DNA from: JABDIY01 sp963751955
Lineage (GTDB): Bacteria > Actinomycetota > Acidimicrobiia > Acidimicrobiales > SZUA-35
Assembly: GCA_963751955.1 (NCBI GenBank)
Contig: CAVVWM010000003.1
Location: 310,001-374,000 of the forward strand
Reading direction: 5' to 3'
Length of the DNA stretch: 64,000 nucleotides
Every line of letters begins with the position of its first letter. Position 1 is the stretch's first letter. The position numbers and the translations under genes are program-made. A model generated the notes under the pieces. It saw only the letters and a program-made list of their open reading frames with translations, had not been told where the DNA came from and did no database searches. Positions 44,256 to 53,531 of this stretch are shown here, in pieces.

Positions 44256-45260
44256 ATGACACGCTTGCGTTCCCCGCTGGGCTCGATCACAAGCATCAAG
44301 ACCAAGTGGTCGCTGGTGATAATCGCAGCTGTCGCAGTAACAGCGGGGATGAGTCAGCTCGGAGTCGCGCTGGGTTGGCCCGTTTGGATCCGCCCAATCG
44401 CAGCCGGAGCCTTAGCGCTGATAGCGGTGCAACTGCTGGCGAGGGGCATGACCTCCCCCCTGCGGGCCATGTCGGATCAGGCCCAGAAGATCGCCGAAGG
44501 TGATTTCGCCGGCCGCGTGCACCCCGACTCCCGGGATGAGATAGCTCAGCTGGCAGAATCGTTGAATCACATGGCAGAGCAGCTGGCCGAAGTCGACCGG
44601 CAGCAGAAGGAGTTCATTGCCAATGCATCACACGAACTTCGAACTCCTGTGGCAACAATCCAGACTCAATTGGAAAACATCGTCGATCGTGTCACTGAGC
44701 CATCGCCCGAGGTTCTCCACCGATTGTTGCAGCAGGCCCAACACGTAGGCGGTCTCGTTCGCCAGCTCCTCGATCTCTCCAGGCTCGACACGACGCTGGC
44801 AACGCCGAACAAAGAACTCGTAGCTGGCGGGGTGGTTCTCAAACAGGTCGTTCACGAAGCCCAGCTGCTCCACCCCGGAGCTCAAATAGAGCTCACACTT
44901 TCGGGTCCACTCGGGGTCTCGGCCGATGAAAAACTCCTCCACCAGCTGTTCACGAACCTCGTCCTGAATGCGCTGCGATTCGCACCGGTGAGATCTCCGA
45001 TTACCGTGACCGGAACCGGTGACGGGGACACCGTGACGATCCGAGTCAGCGATCAGGGACCGGGTATACCACCAGAGTTGAGATCACGTGTGTTCGAACG
45101 CTTCTGGCAATTCGACCGAAGCGGACCCACGGGTAGTGGCGGAGCAGGCCTGGGGTTGGCGATCTGCAAGAGGATCGTGGAACTTCACGATGGCGAGATT
45201 TCGATCCATTCAGCCCGGCCAACTGGGACCACGGTCCAGGTGCAGCTCAAGGCGTTCTGA
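44256..45260 (+). CDS. Orphan sensor histidine kinase (HAMP-HisKA-HATPase)
   Basis: A 334-residue kinase. Two membrane spans at about 19-38 and 43-62 with almost no extracytoplasmic loop, a HAMP domain at 63-115, a HisKA domain with the phospho-His H126 in NASHELRTPVATI, and an ATPase domain with N box NLVLNALRFAP, G1 DQGPGIP and G2 GGAGLGLAI. The lack of a sensor loop points to a cytoplasmic or membrane signal. No response regulator lies next to it. It converges with ispH, the two stops abutting. Confidence 0.92.
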   Translation: MTRLRSPLGSITSIKTKWSLVIIAAVAVTAGMSQLGVALGWPVWIRPIAAGALALIAVQLLARGMTSPLRAMSDQAQKIAEGDFAGRVHPDSRDEIAQLAESLNHMAEQLAEVDRQQKEFIANASHELRTPVATIQTQLENIVDRVTEPSPEVLHRLLQQAQHVGGLVRQLLDLSRLDTTLATPNKELVAGGVVLKQVVHEAQLLHPGAQIELTLSGPLGVSADEKLLHQLFTNLVLNALRFAPVRSPITVTGTGDGDTVTIRVSDQGPGIPPELRSRVFERFWQFDRSGPTGSGGAGLGLAICKRIVELHDGEISIHSARPTGTTVQVQLKAF

Positions 45261-46301
45261 CTACAGCGTCAACAGCACATCTGTGGCGTTGATTCGCCGG
45301 TCCTCCAAAGGCGGCCGGACATCCAGATCGCCCCCGAGCCCAACCGTCGTTGCCACATCGAGGGCGCTCAGAAGATCACGAATATCTCGAGGTGGAGCGA
45401 AGTATTCGTCCTCTTCAGTGATTCGAACCTCGTCAACGCCCCTGGTTGGATCAAGCGAGGAGATCACGGCGGCAACCACATCATCTGGAGCAGAGGCTCC
45501 AGCTGTGACTCCCACCGTTCCGGAGAGATCGTCGGGAAGCTCATCAGGCCCATTGATTCTGTAAACCCGGTCACATCCCGCCTCCCGGGCAAGCTTGGCC
45601 AGAGCATTGGTGTTGGAAGAGTTTGCAGAGCCGATCACCACAATGGCATCACACTTGTCGGCGATAGCGGTGAGCGCTGATTGGCGATTGGTTGTTGCAA
45701 AACACAGGTCGGACCGCCCCGGCTGCCACAGATCGGGGAAACGCTCCCTGGCCGCCTCAGCCACCTCGCTCCACTCTCGATGACTAAGGGTCGTCTGGGC
45801 CAGCAACGCCGTCGGCTCCTCGAAGTCGGGCAACGCTTCGACCTCCTCCACGGACTCGACCCTGCTGATCGATGTGGGTGCAACCGCCATCGTGCCAACC
45901 GCCTCTTCGTGTCCCTCGTGACCCACATAGATGATTCGGAAGCCCTTGTTCGCACGAACCTTGACCTCGTGATGAACCTTGGTCACGAGCGGGCACACCG
46001 CGTTGACCACGTAGGACCCCCGATGCTGAGCGGCCGCGACCACCTCAGGAGCGCTTCCGTGGGCGCTCAACATGATCGGCATCCCCTGTGGCACCTCCGC
46101 TATGTCATCGACGAAGACCACTCCTCGCTCGACAAACCGATCGACGACCAGCTTGTTGTGAACGATCTCGTGGTAGCAGTACACCGGCGGCTCGAACGCT
46201 CGGACCATCCACGCCAGCGCCTTGATCGCCATCTCGACCCCCGCGCAGAACCCCCGAGGAGCGCAGAGCAGAACCTTGTCGACGCCCATGGCTTCATTCA
46301 T
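45261..46301 (-). CDS. ispH: 4-hydroxy-3-methylbut-2-enyl diphosphate reductase
   Basis: Last enzyme of the MEP isoprenoid pathway, an iron-sulfur protein that makes IPP and DMAPP. The three cluster cysteines are in PRGFCAGV, NAVCPLV and DLCFATTNRQ. The catalytic His-Glu loops are visible in CYHEIVHN and LSAHGSAPE. The ATG at 46301 has GGAAG close by; 46325 (GTG) and 46289 are alternatives. A MEP pathway is usual in actinobacteria. Confidence 0.96.
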   Translation of the reverse strand: MNEAMGVDKVLLCAPRGFCAGVEMAIKALAWMVRAFEPPVYCYHEIVHNKLVVDRFVERGVVFVDDIAEVPQGMPIMLSAHGSAPEVVAAAQHRGSYVVNAVCPLVTKVHHEVKVRANKGFRIIYVGHEGHEEAVGTMAVAPTSISRVESVEEVEALPDFEEPTALLAQTTLSHREWSEVAEAARERFPDLWQPGRSDLCFATTNRQSALTAIADKCDAIVVIGSANSSNTNALAKLAREAGCDRVYRINGPDELPDDLSGTVGVTAGASAPDDVVAAVISSLDPTRGVDEVRITEEDEYFAPPRDIRDLLSALDVATTVGLGGDLDVRPPLEDRRINATDVLLTL

Positions 46302-46343
46302 GTCTTCCAGACTACTCAGCGCCACGAACTCCCATCGGACCCG

Positions 46344-46569
46344 GTGCTAGCTTGGCTCGCAGTTCGCCGAGAGAAGGCTCTGATCCAGCTATGGGAGGAA
46401 GCGGTCGAGGAATCGCGGCGGGCTGGACCAATTGTCGGGAGTGCCGTGGCCCGATGGCCGCATCCCAAACCTCGGGTGGATCGTGCTCCACATGACCGAG
46501 GGGTTCGCCCGCCACGTGGGCCACGCCGACCTGATTCGTGAAGCTATCGACGGCAGCACAGGCGAATAG
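46344..46569 (+). pseudogene. C-terminal remnant of a DUF664/DinB-like gene
   Basis: REKALIQLWEEAVEESRRAG in one frame and NLGWIVLHMTEGFARHVGHA, then DLIREAIDGSTGE and TAG in the next, match the end of DUF664 (mycothiol-dependent DinB-like) proteins, which normally have about 170 residues. The first half is missing and the two remaining parts are in different frames (shift near 46455). It begins directly beside the ispH start, so an old deletion probably removed the 5' part. Confidence 0.65.
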
Positions 46570-46782
46570 CCCGGCGGCGGAACTATCCGCCAGCGAGCAC
46601 CTGGGTCCATGGCAGATCTGAGCCTGAGCAACAATCGGATTCACCTCCGTCTGAGTGCCACGGGGTCAGCGAAGGCGATTCGGTCTGAATCGACTGCGCC
46701 ACGTGATGCAGTACGGTCGTCTCATAGCTGAGGGGGCGCCGTGGTCCGACGCACTCGTGTTCGCCGAGGAGGCTCGATTTAC

Positions 46783-48285
46783 ATGACCGAGATAGAGATC
46801 GACCATCCGACCGTGATTCTGGCTGCGTGCAGCGAGTACGACGTCGATCGAATTCGGGATATCGCCGGTCACGGCCTCGACCGTCTCGGGCTCAGTCCCT
46901 TCGGCCAGACGCTGGTCAAGCCGAACTGTGTGACCTCTGGGGAGAAGTTCCCGCATGCCTACACCCGCCCCGAGTTCCTCGAAGGTGTCCTGGGCGCGCT
47001 CGGAGAGCGAGCCCAGCCTTCCACGACGATGCGGTTGGGGGAACGTTGTGGCATCACGATTCCGACCCGCTACGCGTTCAAGGAGGCCGGGTACTACCCG
47101 ATGCTCGAGCGAGCGGGCGTAGAGCCAGTGCACTTTGACGAGGTGGGGCAGGTCGAGATTCCGCTGACCCACGATGGGCGGCTGCGCGATTCGCTCTACG
47201 TGCCGCGGCCGGTCGCCGAAGCCGACTTTTTTGTGAACTGCCCGAAGTTCAAAGCTCACCCCTGGACCACGGTCACGTTCTCGATGAAGAATTACATCGG
47301 AATCCAGGATGACCGTCACCGCCTGATCGACCACGATCACAAGCTGAACAACAAAGTCGCGGACCTCCAATACGTGCTGCAGCCCCGGTTCATCGCCATC
47401 GACGCGATCATCGCCGGTGAGGGTCGCATGCTCACCCCGCTGCCGTTCGATCTGGGGTTAGTCATCATGGGAAACAACCAGGTGGCCTTCGATGCGGTGT
47501 GCTGCCACATCATCGGGCTCGATCCACTATCGGTCGACCACATCCGCCTCGCCCACGAGCGCGGATTCGGTCCTGTTGATCTCGACGAGATCACGATCGA
47601 CGGTGACGTGACCCTCTCCGAGGCCAAGACCCGAGCCGAAGGGTTCCGGGTCGGGCTGATACGGGTCGAGGAGTACTTCGCCGACTCGTCCATCACCGCT
47701 CATGCGGGCCCGCCACCGGCGGGAGAGGGCGTCGACGAGGAGTATTGCTGGGGTGGTTGCCCCGGCGCCATGGAGGAAGCGATCGAGATCATGCGCCTCT
47801 TCGACGACAACACCGATGACAAGCTCCCGACCACACACATTGTCTTCGGCGATTACGACGGCGAGATCGACGCCGGGCCCGACGACAAGGTCGTGTTCAT
47901 TGGGGACTGCGCTACCTACGAAGGCGAAATCGGGGGTAGCCCTGTCACTATCGACAATCTGTACATCGACCGATCTCGAAAGGATCCGCTGGAGGCGGAA
48001 GGCACCGACATCTTCGCCAAGATGGCCTCGGTCGAGCGCTCGTGGTTCCGAACCCGCAATGATCAGGTGCTGGAGATCCGCGGCTGTCCGGTCAGCGTGG
48101 CCGAGCAGGTCCTGCTGCTGGTGAAGCTGGGCAAGTTGAAGAGCCCGTATCTCGACCCCAGCCAAATTGGGCCGTTCGTGAGTTGTTATCTGAGCGCGCG
48201 GACCCAAAAAGCGCTTCGTGGTCTCCGACGTGAGCCCTACAACACGCCCGGCCCCGCCAAGCGCGGATCGGCTGCGGTGACCTGA
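46783..48285 (+). CDS. DUF362 family protein with a Cys-rich C-terminal half
   Basis: A 500-residue protein from the ATG at 46783 (GAGGAGG ribosome site). The N-terminal half has DUF362 features: VKPNCVTSGEKFPHAYTRPE, FFVNCPKFKAHPWTTVTFSM and KNYIGIQ. The second half contains EYCWGGCPGAMEEAIEIMR and VVFIGDCATYEG, a cysteine pattern that could bind a metal or cluster. DUF362 proteins have been proposed as iron-sulfur or redox partners; no direct role is known. The gene is alone on its strand. Confidence 0.82.
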   Translation: MTEIEIDHPTVILAACSEYDVDRIRDIAGHGLDRLGLSPFGQTLVKPNCVTSGEKFPHAYTRPEFLEGVLGALGERAQPSTTMRLGERCGITIPTRYAFKEAGYYPMLERAGVEPVHFDEVGQVEIPLTHDGRLRDSLYVPRPVAEADFFVNCPKFKAHPWTTVTFSMKNYIGIQDDRHRLIDHDHKLNNKVADLQYVLQPRFIAIDAIIAGEGRMLTPLPFDLGLVIMGNNQVAFDAVCCHIIGLDPLSVDHIRLAHERGFGPVDLDEITIDGDVTLSEAKTRAEGFRVGLIRVEEYFADSSITAHAGPPPAGEGVDEEYCWGGCPGAMEEAIEIMRLFDDNTDDKLPTTHIVFGDYDGEIDAGPDDKVVFIGDCATYEGEIGGSPVTIDNLYIDRSRKDPLEAEGTDIFAKMASVERSWFRTRNDQVLEIRGCPVSVAEQVLLLVKLGKLKSPYLDPSQIGPFVSCYLSARTQKALRGLRREPYNTPGPAKRGSAAVT

Positions 48286-48368
48286 GGACGCCCGGGCGCA
48301 GGCTGTTCGGTGAGCTCTGGGACCCAGGCGAGCCGGCAACGTGTGACTACGAGGGGGCGAATGTCCGC

Positions 48369-49064
48369 CTAGAGCCCAACATTGCGCTGGGCAGAGTCGA
48401 ACAGCTCCTGAATGCTGTCTTGGAGTTCGGCGCTCAGACGCCGTATGTCGCTCCGCTTCACACGCTCCCCTGCGGCTCGTTCGGCCGGATAGATCGGCGT
48501 GCCGACGATGATCGACATGCGTTTGGGCCTCGGGAGTTTCTGCCCCTTGGGCCACGAGCGCTCTCCGCCACCGATCCCGATCGGAACCACTGGGACGTTG
48601 GCACGCGCTGCGATGAAGGCGGCGCCGTCCTTGAGAGGCTGCACCTCGGGGCCCGAGTGGCGGGTTGACTCAGGAAAAATCACCAGCGGTTCACCGGATC
48701 GAAGTACATCCTCGGCAAGCCGCAGAGCTTCGCGATCCGTACTCGACCGTTCCACCGGAAAACCGCCCGTGGCTCGCAGAAACCAGCCAAGACCGGGCGT
48801 CGCGAAGTACGACTCGGCACCCATGAACCGGAACATCGTTCGCGGTGGGGTCACAGCCACAACGGCGGTGTCGATTATCGAACGATGGGCGCCGGGCGCG
48901 ACCACATAACCACCTGTCGCTGGCAGGTTCTCCCTTCCTTCGATACTCAAACGAAGGAAGAGGCGTGAGAAGCCACGAAAGATAGTGGTGAGAACACGGA
49001 AGAAAACGCGCTGAGCACGAGAAATGGACGCTGGGTTCGATTGTCTCTCTGGAATACTGCTCAC
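48369..49064 (-). CDS. plsC: 1-acyl-sn-glycerol-3-phosphate acyltransferase-like protein
   Basis: A 231-residue acyltransferase of the PlsC group. The H-x4-D motif is HRSIID (in GAHRSIIDT), and the glycerol-phosphate site is VIFPESTRHSG, where the usual FPEGTRS is slightly changed. VPVVPIGIGG is the third block. It makes phosphatidic acid from lysophosphatidic acid. It overlaps the cmk stop by 4 bases, an arrangement common in actinobacteria. Confidence 0.9.
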   Translation of the reverse strand: MSSIPERQSNPASISRAQRVFFRVLTTIFRGFSRLFLRLSIEGRENLPATGGYVVAPGAHRSIIDTAVVAVTPPRTMFRFMGAESYFATPGLGWFLRATGGFPVERSSTDREALRLAEDVLRSGEPLVIFPESTRHSGPEVQPLKDGAAFIAARANVPVVPIGIGGGERSWPKGQKLPRPKRMSIIVGTPIYPAERAAGERVKRSDIRRLSAELQDSIQELFDSAQRNVGL

Positions 49065-49762
49065 TCCTCCGGGCCAGAAGCCTTTCGGGCTTGATCGAGC
49101 AGGTTTTCCAAGACGTCGAGAACCTCTTCGATGGTGAGGTAGGTGGTGTCGACCTCGAGGGCACCGTCGGCCTGCCTGAGTGGGTCGATTTCGCGATTCT
49201 CATCAAGCGCGTCGCGTCGGGCGATATCGGCAGCGACAGTGTCGTAGTCGAGATCGGTGACCTCACCAGCCCTCCGGGCGGCCCGAACCTCGGGGCTTGC
49301 AGTCAGATACACGATCAACGTTGCATCTGGAAAAACCACGGTTCCGATATCCCGACCTTCCAACACTCCTCCGCCCCGACGTCGAGCCCACTCGCGTTGT
49401 CGGCTGACGAGTTCGGCACGAACACCGGGATGGGCAGCGACGCTCGACACGGCCCGAGTTACTGCGGGCCCGCGGATCTGCGTTGTGGCATCCACCATGT
49501 TCACTGTCAATGTTCCATCGACCTCCATTCGAAGATCTATGTCCCGAGCCATCTCGGTGGCCTCCTCGGGATCGGCCGGATCGATTCCGGCTGCGATGCA
49601 AGCAAAGGTCACAGCCCGGTACATAGCTCCGGTATCCAGGTAGGGAAGGCCCACCCGTTCGGCCAAGCTCTTCGCAACGGTGCTTTTACCTGAACCTGCT
49701 GGGCCGTCGATCGCAACAATCACCATCTCGCCCTGATCCGCGGTTGCTTCAAGTTCGCTCAT
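49061..49762 (-). CDS. cmk: Cytidylate kinase
   Basis: About 233 residues from the ATG at 49762. The P-loop DGPAGSGKSTVAKSLAERVG, then LPYLDTGAMYRAVT and LEGRDIGTVVFPDA are classical for CMP kinase, as is RRDALDENREIDPL. It phosphorylates CMP and dCMP. It is 25 bases after tyrA and coupled to plsC. Confidence 0.96.
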   Translation of the reverse strand: MSELEATADQGEMVIVAIDGPAGSGKSTVAKSLAERVGLPYLDTGAMYRAVTFACIAAGIDPADPEEATEMARDIDLRMEVDGTLTVNMVDATTQIRGPAVTRAVSSVAAHPGVRAELVSRQREWARRRGGGVLEGRDIGTVVFPDATLIVYLTASPEVRAARRAGEVTDLDYDTVAADIARRDALDENREIDPLRQADGALEVDTTYLTIEEVLDVLENLLDQARKASGPEE

Positions 49763-49787
49763 CCGGTCTCTCCTTGCCCTGGTGCGA

Positions 49788-50870
49788 TCAATCGAGGGAT
49801 CGCACAGTTGGACGGTATCCCTTGGCAACCAATCCACCGACCAGGAGATCGCGGGCGCTCAGGTCGGTGAGGAGGAGCATCACACCCCGTCGACCTTCTC
49901 CGGAATGGGTCAGTTCGAGATCGTGAATGTTGACGTCGAGTTCGGTCGCCAAAGTTGCGATAGCAGCGATTTCGCCCGGACGGTCTGGAATGGGGATTGC
50001 GAATTCCACCAGCTGATCGCTCTGCTTTATTCCGGTGGGTAGATTGATGCGAGCAACTCGAGCTCGTTCCAGGATCGCCAACACTTCATCAGACCGCCCT
50101 TCACCGACCGCCTCACGTAGCGCCCCAAGACGGGCGATCAACGCATCAAGGCCGGCCATAATCGACGGCGTGTTAGACGAGATGATGTCTGGCCATATCG
50201 AGGGCCGACCGGCGGAGATTCTCGTCATGTCCCGAAACCCACCGGCTGCCAGGCGAAGCAACGCTCGATGCTCCACCGATGACTCGTCAGCCAGGGTCAT
50301 CAACGCAGCCGCAGTCAGGTGAGGAACATGAGAAACCTGGGCAACCATCTCGTCGTGTTTGTCAGCCGGCATCGTGAGTACCTCAGCGCCAATTCCTTTC
50401 ACCACACTTCGCACGCTGGCAAAAATGTGTGCGTCGGTGTCGGGCCGGGGGGTAAGGACCCACGTGGCCCCCTCGAAGAGATCTGGGTTCGCGCCGGCGA
50501 TTCCATCTTGCTCGGAACCGGCCATCGGGTGACCACCAACGAATCGTTCGTTGGAGATGGAGCTCACCACCTCGCGTTTTGTGGAGCCCACATCGGTGAC
50601 GACGCCGACGCAGACGCTTAGAGCATGCTCGGCAACCGCCGGAATAGCTCCTACCGGGACCGCGCAGAAGACTATGTTTGCGTCGGGGTCAGGACCCTCG
50701 AGGTGGGCGTACCCCTTCTCGAGCGCAATACGAACCGAGTCGGGCTCGGCATCGGTGACAGACACGTGCCAGCCCCGTTGGGACAGAGCAGCAGCCAATG
50801 ACCCGCCGATCAGTCCACAGCCGATGATCCATGCTCTACCTGGAGTGGCGGTCGACGGAATATCGGTCAT
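49788..50870 (-). CDS. tyrA: Prephenate dehydrogenase with C-terminal ACT domain
   Basis: A 360-residue enzyme of tyrosine synthesis. The dinucleotide motif is IIGCGLIGGSLAAAL; VGGHPMAGSEQDG and a late HLTAAALMTLAD segment belong to the catalytic domain. An ACT domain at about 285-350 (AIPIPDRPGEIAAIATL) suggests feedback control, probably by tyrosine. The start overlaps the aroH stop by 4 bases, so the two chorismate-branch enzymes are coupled. Confidence 0.95.
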   Translation of the reverse strand: MTDIPSTATPGRAWIIGCGLIGGSLAAALSQRGWHVSVTDAEPDSVRIALEKGYAHLEGPDPDANIVFCAVPVGAIPAVAEHALSVCVGVVTDVGSTKREVVSSISNERFVGGHPMAGSEQDGIAGANPDLFEGATWVLTPRPDTDAHIFASVRSVVKGIGAEVLTMPADKHDEMVAQVSHVPHLTAAALMTLADESSVEHRALLRLAAGGFRDMTRISAGRPSIWPDIISSNTPSIMAGLDALIARLGALREAVGEGRSDEVLAILERARVARINLPTGIKQSDQLVEFAIPIPDRPGEIAAIATLATELDVNIHDLELTHSGEGRRGVMLLLTDLSARDLLVGGLVAKGYRPTVRSLD

Positions 50871-51244
50871 GCCTCATCACCGGGCAGCGCCAGGTCGGGC
50901 CGCAGCGTCGTGGCATCCCGCAGGAACACGTGGTTGAGTTCTGACCGCGGTAGGTCGCAGTCGAAATGGAGCATCACTCGAATGCATCGTTCCAGCCCGC
51001 TCTGTACGTTCATCTCCTGGGCACATAACAAGGGGACGTCGGTAAGCCCGAATGCCCGCGCCGCTGCTGCGGGTGCGACAGCGGTCAGGTCGGGGGTGGC
51101 CGTGAAAAAGATGCTCGTCAGGCAGTCGCTGCCGATGTGATTTCTCTCGAAGAGTTCGGTGAGAAGCCGGGTAGTGCGATCGATGATCTCATCTTTGCTG
51201 TCGGCGTCGCAGGTGATCGCCCCGCGCAGCGCTCTCGTTGGCAT
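50867..51244 (-). CDS. aroH: Monofunctional chorismate mutase, AroH class
   Basis: A 125-residue protein of the trimeric AroH fold. Recognisable segments are RALRGAITCDADSKDEI, SIFFTATPDLTAVAPAAAAR (substrate-binding region) and CAQEMNVQSGLERCIRVM (with the conserved Glu and Arg). It converts chorismate to prephenate, the substrate of the coupled TyrA. Confidence 0.95.
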   Translation of the reverse strand: MPTRALRGAITCDADSKDEIIDRTTRLLTELFERNHIGSDCLTSIFFTATPDLTAVAPAAAARAFGLTDVPLLCAQEMNVQSGLERCIRVMLHFDCDLPRSELNHVFLRDATTLRPDLALPGDEA

Positions 51245-51255
51245 GGGGTCTAAAA

Positions 51256-52032
51256 CTACCGCTTAGGAGGCGGTGCAGAGCTTTTGACCGATTTCTGGAG
51301 GGCGAGCACCTCGGCCTTGGCGAGCGGGCGCCATTCGCCCGGTTTGAGGTGATGGTCAACAAGGGGTCCAATTCTGGTTCGCACCAGACGTATCACGGGG
51401 TGTCCTATGGCAGCGCACATGCGGCGAACTTGACGATTACGGCCTTCGTGAATCGTAAGGCGGATCAGCCCGTCGCTGACCAGAGCAGCTTGTGCTGGCG
51501 CAGTAAGGCCGTCATCGAGTTCAACGCCTTGCCGCAACATCCGAAGCTCACCGGGTTTGGGCGATCCTTCGACGTGGGCCAAGTACTCCTTCTCAACTCC
51601 GTGGGACGGGTGCGTGAGCTGGTGGGTCATTGCGCCGTCGTTGGTGAGCAACAGCAACCCCTCGGTGTTGAAGTCCAGCCGCCCGACCGGAAACACCCTG
51701 GGTTCGGAGGGAACAAGACCGACCACGGTCGGCCGTCCCTGTGGATCATCGGAGGTCGAGACGGTGCCCGCCGGTTTGTTCAGGAGGTATGTCACCGCAT
51801 CAGGCATCATCGAGATCACCGCACCGTCGACCGAGATCTCGTCGCTGTCAGGATCAGCTTTGTCTCCCAGCGTGGCCACAGCGCCGTTGACAGACACCCG
51901 CCCTTGGCTGATCATCTCTTCAACCACGCGCCGACTCGCAACGCCCGCCCGGGCAAGTATCTTCTGGAGCCGCTCCGGTTCGGTGTGTTCGCCGTCGAGC
52001 CCGGGAAGCCGAAACGGATCAGCGTCAGTCAC
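51256..52032 (-). CDS. rluB: RsuA/RluB-family pseudouridine synthase
   Basis: A 258-residue protein with an N-terminal S4 domain (ERLQKILARAGVASRR) and a synthase domain. The catalytic Asp is in VGRLDFNTEGLLLLTNDG, and HEGRNRQVRRM is the family motif III. It probably modifies 23S rRNA. In actinobacteria and firmicutes it sits behind scpA-scpB as here; it overlaps scpB by 8 bases. Confidence 0.93.
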   Translation of the reverse strand: MTDADPFRLPGLDGEHTEPERLQKILARAGVASRRVVEEMISQGRVSVNGAVATLGDKADPDSDEISVDGAVISMMPDAVTYLLNKPAGTVSTSDDPQGRPTVVGLVPSEPRVFPVGRLDFNTEGLLLLTNDGAMTHQLTHPSHGVEKEYLAHVEGSPKPGELRMLRQGVELDDGLTAPAQAALVSDGLIRLTIHEGRNRQVRRMCAAIGHPVIRLVRTRIGPLVDHHLKPGEWRPLAKAEVLALQKSVKSSAPPPKR

Positions 52033-52648
52033 TGGCGGCGGATTCCGCAGGCTCAGCCATCAACGTCTGCTCGAGCGCTTCCACAACGTGGGCCGGCGGA
52101 ACGAAGTCGCCGAGTGGAGGTAGATCCCGCGCATTAGGAATTCCGAGCTTCTCGCAGAAAAGCTGAGTGGTTCCGAAAAGAACAGCCTGTCCAGGGCCCT
52201 CGTCTCTACCAATCTCAGCTACGTAACCGCGTTGTGACAGCGTTCGAAGGACGCCATCGACGTTCACGCCGCGAATAGCACCGATCTGAGCCCGCGAAAT
52301 CGGCTGCTTGTAGGCGATGATTGCCAAGGTCTCCATCGCGGCGGCCGACAGCTTCTGGTTCTTGCCGTCGGTCACGTAGCCTGTGATCAAATCGGACAGA
52401 TCAGGATGGCTTTGGAATCGCCAGCCTCCGGCGATATATGCAAGTTGAAATCCACGGCCCTGGTCCTCATAGCTGTCGCTCAGGGCCACACAGATGGTCC
52501 GTACCGTCACCTCATCGGTTCCTAATGCAGCTGCCAGCTCGGCGTCGGGAATCGGGTCTGAGGCCACCATGACCATTGCTTCGATGCCACGACTCAACAT
52601 GGACAACCGGTGTTCGTCGGCGAGGTCGATTGTTACGTTTTCGGTCAT
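52025..52648 (-). CDS. scpB: Segregation and condensation protein B
   Basis: About 207 residues from the ATG at 52648. It has the two winged-helix domains of ScpB, with AAMETLAIIAYKQPISRAQI, GAIRGVNVDGVLRTLSQRG and LFGTTQLFCEKLGI. It forms the condensin-like complex with SMC and ScpA. It lies 22 bases after scpA. Confidence 0.95.
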   Translation of the reverse strand: MTENVTIDLADEHRLSMLSRGIEAMVMVASDPIPDAELAAALGTDEVTVRTICVALSDSYEDQGRGFQLAYIAGGWRFQSHPDLSDLITGYVTDGKNQKLSAAAMETLAIIAYKQPISRAQIGAIRGVNVDGVLRTLSQRGYVAEIGRDEGPGQAVLFGTTQLFCEKLGIPNARDLPPLGDFVPPAHVVEALEQTLMAEPAESAASD

Positions 52649-52670
52649 CGCTGTTCGGCTCCTGCCTTCG

Positions 52671-53516
52671 TTATCCGTCGTAGGTGTCGATATCGGTGAG
52701 CGCAGCTTCACGATCGTCGTCGGAACCAACCCATTCGACCCTGAGGTCGGCCAGGTGCCCGACCTGGTCAAGATCGACCACACCCTGCTTGAAGAGCTCG
52801 AGCACCCCAAGAAACCGGACAACGACTTCAAGGGTGTCGTCGGCGACGTGGGCAGTGAGCTCTTTGAATGTCTTGGAGCCACGGTCGGGAAGGGACTCCA
52901 ACATCTCGTTGATCGCTTCGGTGACGCTGGCCTTGATCGCAGTGACGTGTTGCAAGCCGACGCTCGCCATCGGCTTTGGCTGCATTGCCTTCATAAAGGC
53001 CTTGTGGAGGTCCTCAGGCGTGGAGTTCTCCAGCAGATCGGGCGCCAGGCCAATGAACTGCTCTTCGAGACCCGCTATGCGGGGGCGTATACGTGCGGCG
53101 TTTTCTGACATGCGTACCATCGCAGCCGCTGCGTCTTTGAAGGTCTTGGACTCGAGGAGCCGAGAGAGGAGGAGGTCGCGTTCCTCCCAGAGAGCGAATT
53201 CCTCGTCGAGATCGATATCCACATCTTCAGGTAGCAGACGGCGGACCTTCAGCTCGATCAGCGTGGCGGCAATGAGCAGGAACTCAGTGGCGACATCAAG
53301 ATCGCATTTCTCCATCTGTTTCACTTCGGCGAGGTACGCATCGACGATTTCGAATAGAGAAACCTCGTAAAGATCGACCTTGTCGTTCAAGATCAGGTGC
53401 AGAAGGAGGTCGAACGGGCCCTCGAAACCAGCCGTCTCAACCTTCACGGACGATCCGCTGGCGTGAGCGTTGTCTTCGGCCGTGGAAGAAAGAGCAGTCG
53501 ATGTCACTACAAACAT
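52671..53516 (-). CDS. scpA: Segregation and condensation protein A
   Basis: The kleisin subunit of the SMC complex. FEGPFDLLLHLILNDKVDLY is the family N-terminal signature, followed by EFLLIAATLIELKVRRLLP and a C-terminal winged helix that binds the SMC head. The ATG at 53516 lies 15 bases from the divergent trpS start; internal starts just downstream are possible because the first 25 residues are not conserved. It heads the operon to plsC. Confidence 0.94.
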   Translation of the reverse strand: MFVVTSTALSSTAEDNAHASGSSVKVETAGFEGPFDLLLHLILNDKVDLYEVSLFEIVDAYLAEVKQMEKCDLDVATEFLLIAATLIELKVRRLLPEDVDIDLDEEFALWEERDLLLSRLLESKTFKDAAAAMVRMSENAARIRPRIAGLEEQFIGLAPDLLENSTPEDLHKAFMKAMQPKPMASVGLQHVTAIKASVTEAINEMLESLPDRGSKTFKELTAHVADDTLEVVVRFLGVLELFKQGVVDLDQVGHLADLRVEWVGSDDDREAALTDIDTYDG

Positions 53517-53531
53517 CCTACGCTTCTCGCC

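Noticed and set aside
47527..48555. Long minus-strand open frame opposite the DUF362 gene
   Set aside because: No motif, and it lies on the antisense of a well-supported coding region with a good ribosome site.
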